This document shows positions 59,881 to 64,000 of a stretch of 64,000 bases of DNA, piece by piece. This stretch comes from Nageia nagi (taxonomy: Eukaryota; Pinophyta): NCBI GenBank assembly GCA_050084985.1, contig JBITNC010000001.1:147498001-147562000 (forward strand). The letters are read 5' to 3'. The position numbers and the translations under genes are program-made. Below the pieces are notes generated by a model. The model did not search any database, was not told the DNA's origin, and was given only the letters and a program-made list of their open reading frames with translations. Each line of letters begins with the position of its first letter. Position 1 is the first letter of the stretch.

Positions 59881-61482
59881 GCTTTATTCATGTCTCTAAA
59901 ATTGGTACACATTCTAACTTCTCTATTAGGTTTTGGTTTGGAACTACACTAGAATTCCAAGAAGAGTAATCTATAGGTTCTATAATTTTTTCTTTAAGGT
60001 ATTTATAAATTTATTTATTTACTAACAAAGATATTGTGGGATGTATTTTTTTACTTTTTTATTTAATAGGTTTAGCATCTTGTTTAACAACCAAACTATG
60101 TGTAATAAAGTTTTCATCTAGATCAGGAATATCCTCAAAACACTAAGAAAATACCTTTTTAATTTATTAAAATATTTCTTAAAATTTGTTTAATTTTCTA
60201 AACCATTTTCTTGGTTTTATGAATTTTTTTATTTTCTTGATTTTCTTATTTCTCTAGTATGATCTCATCAAACTCCTCATTGATCAAAGTTATCTCTTCT
60301 TAGAGTTGAGGTGGTGGTTGTAAGTCATTGAATCCTCCACCATAAACTCATCCATCATGCTTATGATTATTTATGTGACATGCCTACTTAATCCTACACC
60401 TACTCCTACTCCTACTTTATTATGGCAAATGAAAGGAAAGGGAAACTAGTGGTGCAAGAATTCACTTGTGGTATCCTCCTCATGAACATATTTTCCAAAG
60501 TATGCTTGAGTATAAGGAAAATAACCCTTGGATCTCTTGTCACTAGACTTTGCAAACTTGGACCTAGCTTCTCACCCTAGAATAGCAACCTCACACTCAA
60601 AGATATGAAAATCTACTTCTCCATGAGCATTCTCATCAATAAAAAAAATAAACCATACATATAAGCTTGTTATAATCCTCATCAAATAATTTTGATATAT
60701 CAATAGTTGTAATAGATTTATATAATAATGAAAATAGAAGTTATTCTTTTGACTCACTTTGAAATCCAACTTCTACCTTTTTCTTTGTGGCTTCTATATT
60801 TTCAAGAAATTCTTATATACCCTATTCTATTTTATCTAATCATTTACCCTTATATTTACATCTAACAATCATATATCCTCTCTAAAAACCTTGACTAAAT
60901 TTTAAAAAGGATTATTGCATACCTAGATAGCTCAGTTTGAATGGATCAATTGATAAATTAGGTTCAAAAATAGTGGCATATGTCATTAGGATTGAGCAAG
61001 ATCTTTTGATATTTATTAAAAAATGAACCATGAGTGATCCTCTTCTTAAGGAATTGGGTGTTATAGCTTTGCAAATAAATTAGGTCCATTTATAACAAGC
61101 TTAGATTGAGTTTATTTCCCTCTTTTAGCTAAAGAAATAGGTTGAAGATGATCCTCTTCAAGATGATAGAGATCCTTTTTTGTGGATCTATATGTCTACT
61201 TAAAGAATTTTTGGAGTTGAGTACACTAATGTTCAAGATTCTATATATCCCAACATAAGTGTCATCAATTTTTTAATTTTATTTGATCTTTCTTATAAGC
61301 ATTTTAGGAAAGTCAAAAGGAAGAAATTGTTAAGAATATGCAAAGCTACATCTCTTGCATAAATCTTCATCTACATCAATCTTGATAGTATCTCCATTAT
61401 GGTCAAATTTGATGCATCTATGTTATATGTAGGGAATAATTACATCCATATCATGAATCCAAAATCATTTAAGGATGATATT
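59881..61482 (-). pseudogene. Tat-like gypsy copy 2: protease-RT linker and RT remnant (core deleted)
   Basis: Aligns to copy 1 from 61480 down to about 59880 (pre-RT and start of RT). It then jumps directly to RNase H: the equivalent of about 55235-55820, including the whole palm with YLDD, is missing. The breakpoint ATATAGTTTATTTCAGGCAT joins words that in copy 1 read AAATTTTATTTTTTTC and CTATTTCAAGCATGC. Confidence 0.83.
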
Positions 61483-61735
61483 TTAAGGTATCTTGGTATC
61501 CATCATATAAAGAGAGGTAGTGACTATCTTTAGTCCAACCTTGATAGGAAGTTTAATGGTACAAATATACTTTCTTGTTATATTATCAAATTCTCTTAGC
61601 CTCATTATTGACTTTTCAATAGGTGGAAGTCTTTTATCAAGTTGATCAAGGAGAACCATAGAAGTAATATTAAGGGTTGATCCCCTATTTATTAATACCT
61701 TTCCAATAGTAGCATTGAACATTCTAGTTTAGATA
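61483..61735 (-). pseudogene. Tat-like gypsy copy 2: aspartic protease
   Basis: MFNATIGKVLINRGSTLNIT then SMVLLDQLDKRLPPIEKSIM: the catalytic D-G-G of the family is NRG here (Asp replaced by Asn). Paralogous to 57391-57720. Confidence 0.8.
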
Positions 61736-62249
61736 TGAAGTACCTCATACTAATTGACCACATATTTACTAGGATGATCTATCAAATTTAATCATATTGT
61801 ATTGAGAAAAAAACCTAAGTAAATAAGCAAATTCAACAGTAAAAATATTTGTACTTACCTTTTCCTTCTTGATGAGTCATAAAATGCATTTCTATGTAAC
61901 TTAAATATGGATATCAAATTATACAAGATTATTTTAGCTTATGTGTTCCTTAATTGATATTCCAAGTTGTAGCTCCTAGGATCTTTAGGAAGCTCCTTTA
62001 TTTCAACTAGAACCAGATATATTGGTGGCCTTTCTTTTTTCATTTATGTACAAATATCATCATTAAAATAATATTAACATATTTCTCTCTAGGCTCTTTC
62101 ATGGAAATACATTCATATGCAACATTAGTGATTAATTCCAAAATCTTGGCACTTAATATTCTATAAGTTTTAATAAGATGTTCCCTCCCTTAATGATAGT
62201 AACAATAATGATCTAGGGATTGATATCACTCTCTTCTTATTTTGGCAAT

Positions 62250-62960
62250 AATTGGATAAGATTGTTTTATAAAAGCTCATCAAGAATATCCTTTGGAGTT
62301 TTTTCAAATCTAATAAATATCAATTTTGGTTATCTTTTCCATATTTGGACTCTTTTTTCAATAGAATTAACTTCCTTATTATCTTTCTTTGGTTTATATG
62401 GCTTATTCCCTTTATCTTTATTACTCTCATGTTTCACTTGACCAATTTTTACAAGCATTTTTTCTTTTTCCATTAATTTGTGACCATATCAGAAACCCTA
62501 AGTGAGTATAAGCCTTAGCATATGCTTGAAATTGTAAAGAAGATTTTTCTTAAAAACATGAGTGACTTCCTTTTCATCAATTTTAACATGAAGTTGTTGT
62601 CATACCTTTTTGAATATTGGAATGTATCAGCAATTCTTACCTCTCATTTTATATTATGCTTGTATTTCTCCATAAATGGAATGCAAAGTAATCAAAATAA
62701 GGTAATGGAAATTCTTGCTATGGAATAGAACCATTCACATGCATCATCCTCCAAACTATCCAAAAAAACCTTAGCCAAAAATATTTGATCAATTCCCACC
62801 TCAAGCTCACATTCATCACGAAATCCTTAAATATGCTTCCTTGGATCACCTTAAGCTATTGAACTTACTAAAATTTTAGAGTTTTATAAAATTTAGTTAG
62901 GGCTTCAGTATGAATCTCTTATAAAAGGGAGATAATAATTTTATCATATACCATGCTAGG
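62250..62960 (-). pseudogene. Tat-like gypsy gag
   Basis: GDPRKHI*GFRDECELEVGI, DQIFLAKVFLDSLEDDACEW, FYSIA and FMEKYKHNIK are gypsy capsid landmarks. Downstream ADTFQYSKRYDNNFMLK and further Lys-rich sequence are followed by the zinc-knuckle-side region CYYHQGREHLIKTYKRLRAK, which appears at the junction end of copy 1 (about 58200) and near 62190 in this copy. It is the only gag of the duplicated element. Confidence 0.75.
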
Positions 62961-63202
62961 ATTCCTAACTATCACCTCAACATCTTGTAATCTACAATTC
63001 AGATCGTTAGGTACATTTTTATGTTATGGATACCTTCATCTTTGTGATGGATCTCACAATTATGAGTTAATAATTCTTCCACATAATGACCCAAATGATG
63101 CAAGAATACCATAATTTGTTTAGGAGTTGGCTGAGTTAGATCCATCTTAGAAAAAATATTAGTCCTATCCAAAAACCCTAGTATATTTTTGGCATAATTA
63201 GT

Positions 63203-63224
63203 TCGATACAGTCAGGTTCATCAA
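63203..63224 (-). promoter_or_regulatory. Primer binding site of the right-hand gypsy element
   Basis: Minus strand TTGATGAACCTGACTGTATC lies between the gag leader and the LTR. It shares TGAACCTGA with the PBS at 46.16 kb. Confidence 0.5.
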
Positions 63225-64000
63225 TTTTAAGGATGGGGAAAAATGCAAATAGCAATAATAAATCATCCTAGTGCCTACTTAGATTGAAATGGCCAAAGAT
63301 AAATGATAAAGGAAATGAATAATATTCAATGAATAATAAACTAATACCTATCAAGATAGGAAATTAGATACTTACCTATGTTACTTACATGTTGTGTATG
63401 GAAGGAAGAAAAATATGAATAAGAAAAAATAAGATGAAGATACCATAGAAATCACAACTCATCAATCCATTAGAAAAGGATCATCATCGACCCTTAATAG
63501 GATTTCATTTGTCCTCGACAATCTTAGTCGATCCTTAACAAATCATCATTGATCCTCAACGGGTCATCATCAGTTCTCTTTTGGAGGAATTATACCTCAT
63601 GACCAAAATTGATGCTTTGTTCACCTACTTCAATGTTAAAAATGTACACAATAATAGAATAATAGCTTACATAAGATATATAGAGTATCCAATTTCAAAT
63701 CTTAATAAGGTGGTAATGAAGATCACCTAAATAGGAATATGGCACTCTCAAGCTTAGAATAAGTTATCAAATATATCTTGATAGTGGACTTATTTATATA
63801 AAGGATTTATAGGGGACTCCACAATATAACCCACTCCTTGGATGAGTGCCCACTCCTTAGGCCAAGTGTCACCTACAAAATATAATACACATTAATCCAC
63901 TATTATAGATTATAATGTATTTGTATTGATAATAGTGAAATAATGTGAAATAGTTATTTAACGATTAAAAGTAATTAAATTAATGTAACTACACTCACCT
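63225..64000 (-). repeat. 5' LTR of the right-hand gypsy element (runs off the window)
   Basis: Non-coding sequence beyond the PBS. It shows the same layout as the 46.2-47.0 kb LTR: ATACTTACCT near 63370 (a minus-strand AGGTAAGT donor-like site) and a minus-strand TATATAAATAAG box at 63790-63801. Four GATCC/GACCC-type short repeats (ATCATCATCGACCC, ATCATCATTGATCC) lie at about 63480-63575. The end is not reached. Confidence 0.6.

Larger units (their letters stand above)
52713..64000 (-). mobile_element. Tat-like Ty3/gypsy element with duplicated pol
   Basis: Reading leftwards: LTR, PBS, gag, protease, linker, (RT core deleted), RNase H, aRNH, partial integrase; then again protease, linker, RT, RNase H, aRNH, full integrase; then a minisatellite-bearing 3' zone. 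No 3' LTR was found to the left. Duplicate unit about 4.65 kb (copy 1) versus about 4.0 kb (copy 2). Confidence 0.8.

Noticed and set aside
1-64000. tRNA or rRNA genes
   Set aside because: No cloverleaf-forming sequence with intact A and B boxes and no rRNA-like conserved blocks were seen on either strand.

Overview
The window reads as nuclear intergenic DNA from a large, AT-rich plant genome. The evidence is: LysM-type receptor-kinase, plant-mobile-domain (PMD) and Tat-lineage retrotransposon sequence, GT-AG introns, TATA boxes, long nested LTR elements and no prokaryotic gene organisation. A gymnosperm-like, TE-bloated genome would fit, but I cannot name the species. I see no intact gene. 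Almost every recognisable coding stretch is broken by stops and frameshifts, and many of the stops sit where the family has Gln (CAG/CAA changed to TAG/TAA).

Layout. 1-6.68 kb: AT-rich with nothing recognisable. 6.68-7.58 kb (-): decayed LysM-type receptor-kinase domain. 7.73-10.25 kb (+): old Ty1/copia element A (gag, IN, RT, start of RNase H). 10.25-16.92 kb (+): a younger complete Ty1/copia element B inserted into A's RNase H codon block with a 5-bp target duplication (GATAG); A's frame resumes at 16.92 kb. 16.93-19.3 kb: tandem, progressively decaying copies of A's RNase H/3' LTR. 19.5-21.96 kb (+): Ty3/gypsy Tat-lineage RT, RNase H, additional RNase H and start of integrase. 22.07-34.0 kb: a stretch bounded by two direct LTR-like repeats. 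It holds an unidentified minus-strand ORF region, a chromovirus 3' end with PPT and LTR (containing a large GTT/ATT microsatellite), and a ZNF862/KIAA1586-type hAT transposase. 34.05-35.05 kb (+): second half of a Tat integrase. 35-38 kb: T-rich, no genes.

38.0-48.1 kb is the most interesting part. A minus-strand PMD gene is split by an 8,014-bp minus-strand LTR retrotransposon (two 821-bp LTRs, TTAGC/CTAGC target sites). That element encodes gag but shows no pol. In antisense it carries its own PMD gene with TATA box, introns, acidic tail and coiled coil, followed by a 37-bp satellite-like array near its 3' LTR.

49.8-52.7 kb: three further minisatellites (46, 25 and 26 bp units). 52.9-64 kb (-): a Tat-like gypsy element in which protease-RT-RNase H-aRNase H-integrase is tandemly duplicated. 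The copy joined to gag and the 5' LTR has lost its RT catalytic core and the end of integrase; the other copy keeps a complete domain order but no gag. The 5' LTR runs off the right edge.

Taken together the window is a stack of nested retrotransposons. The nesting order can be read from target-site duplications and from host reading frames that resume across insertions.
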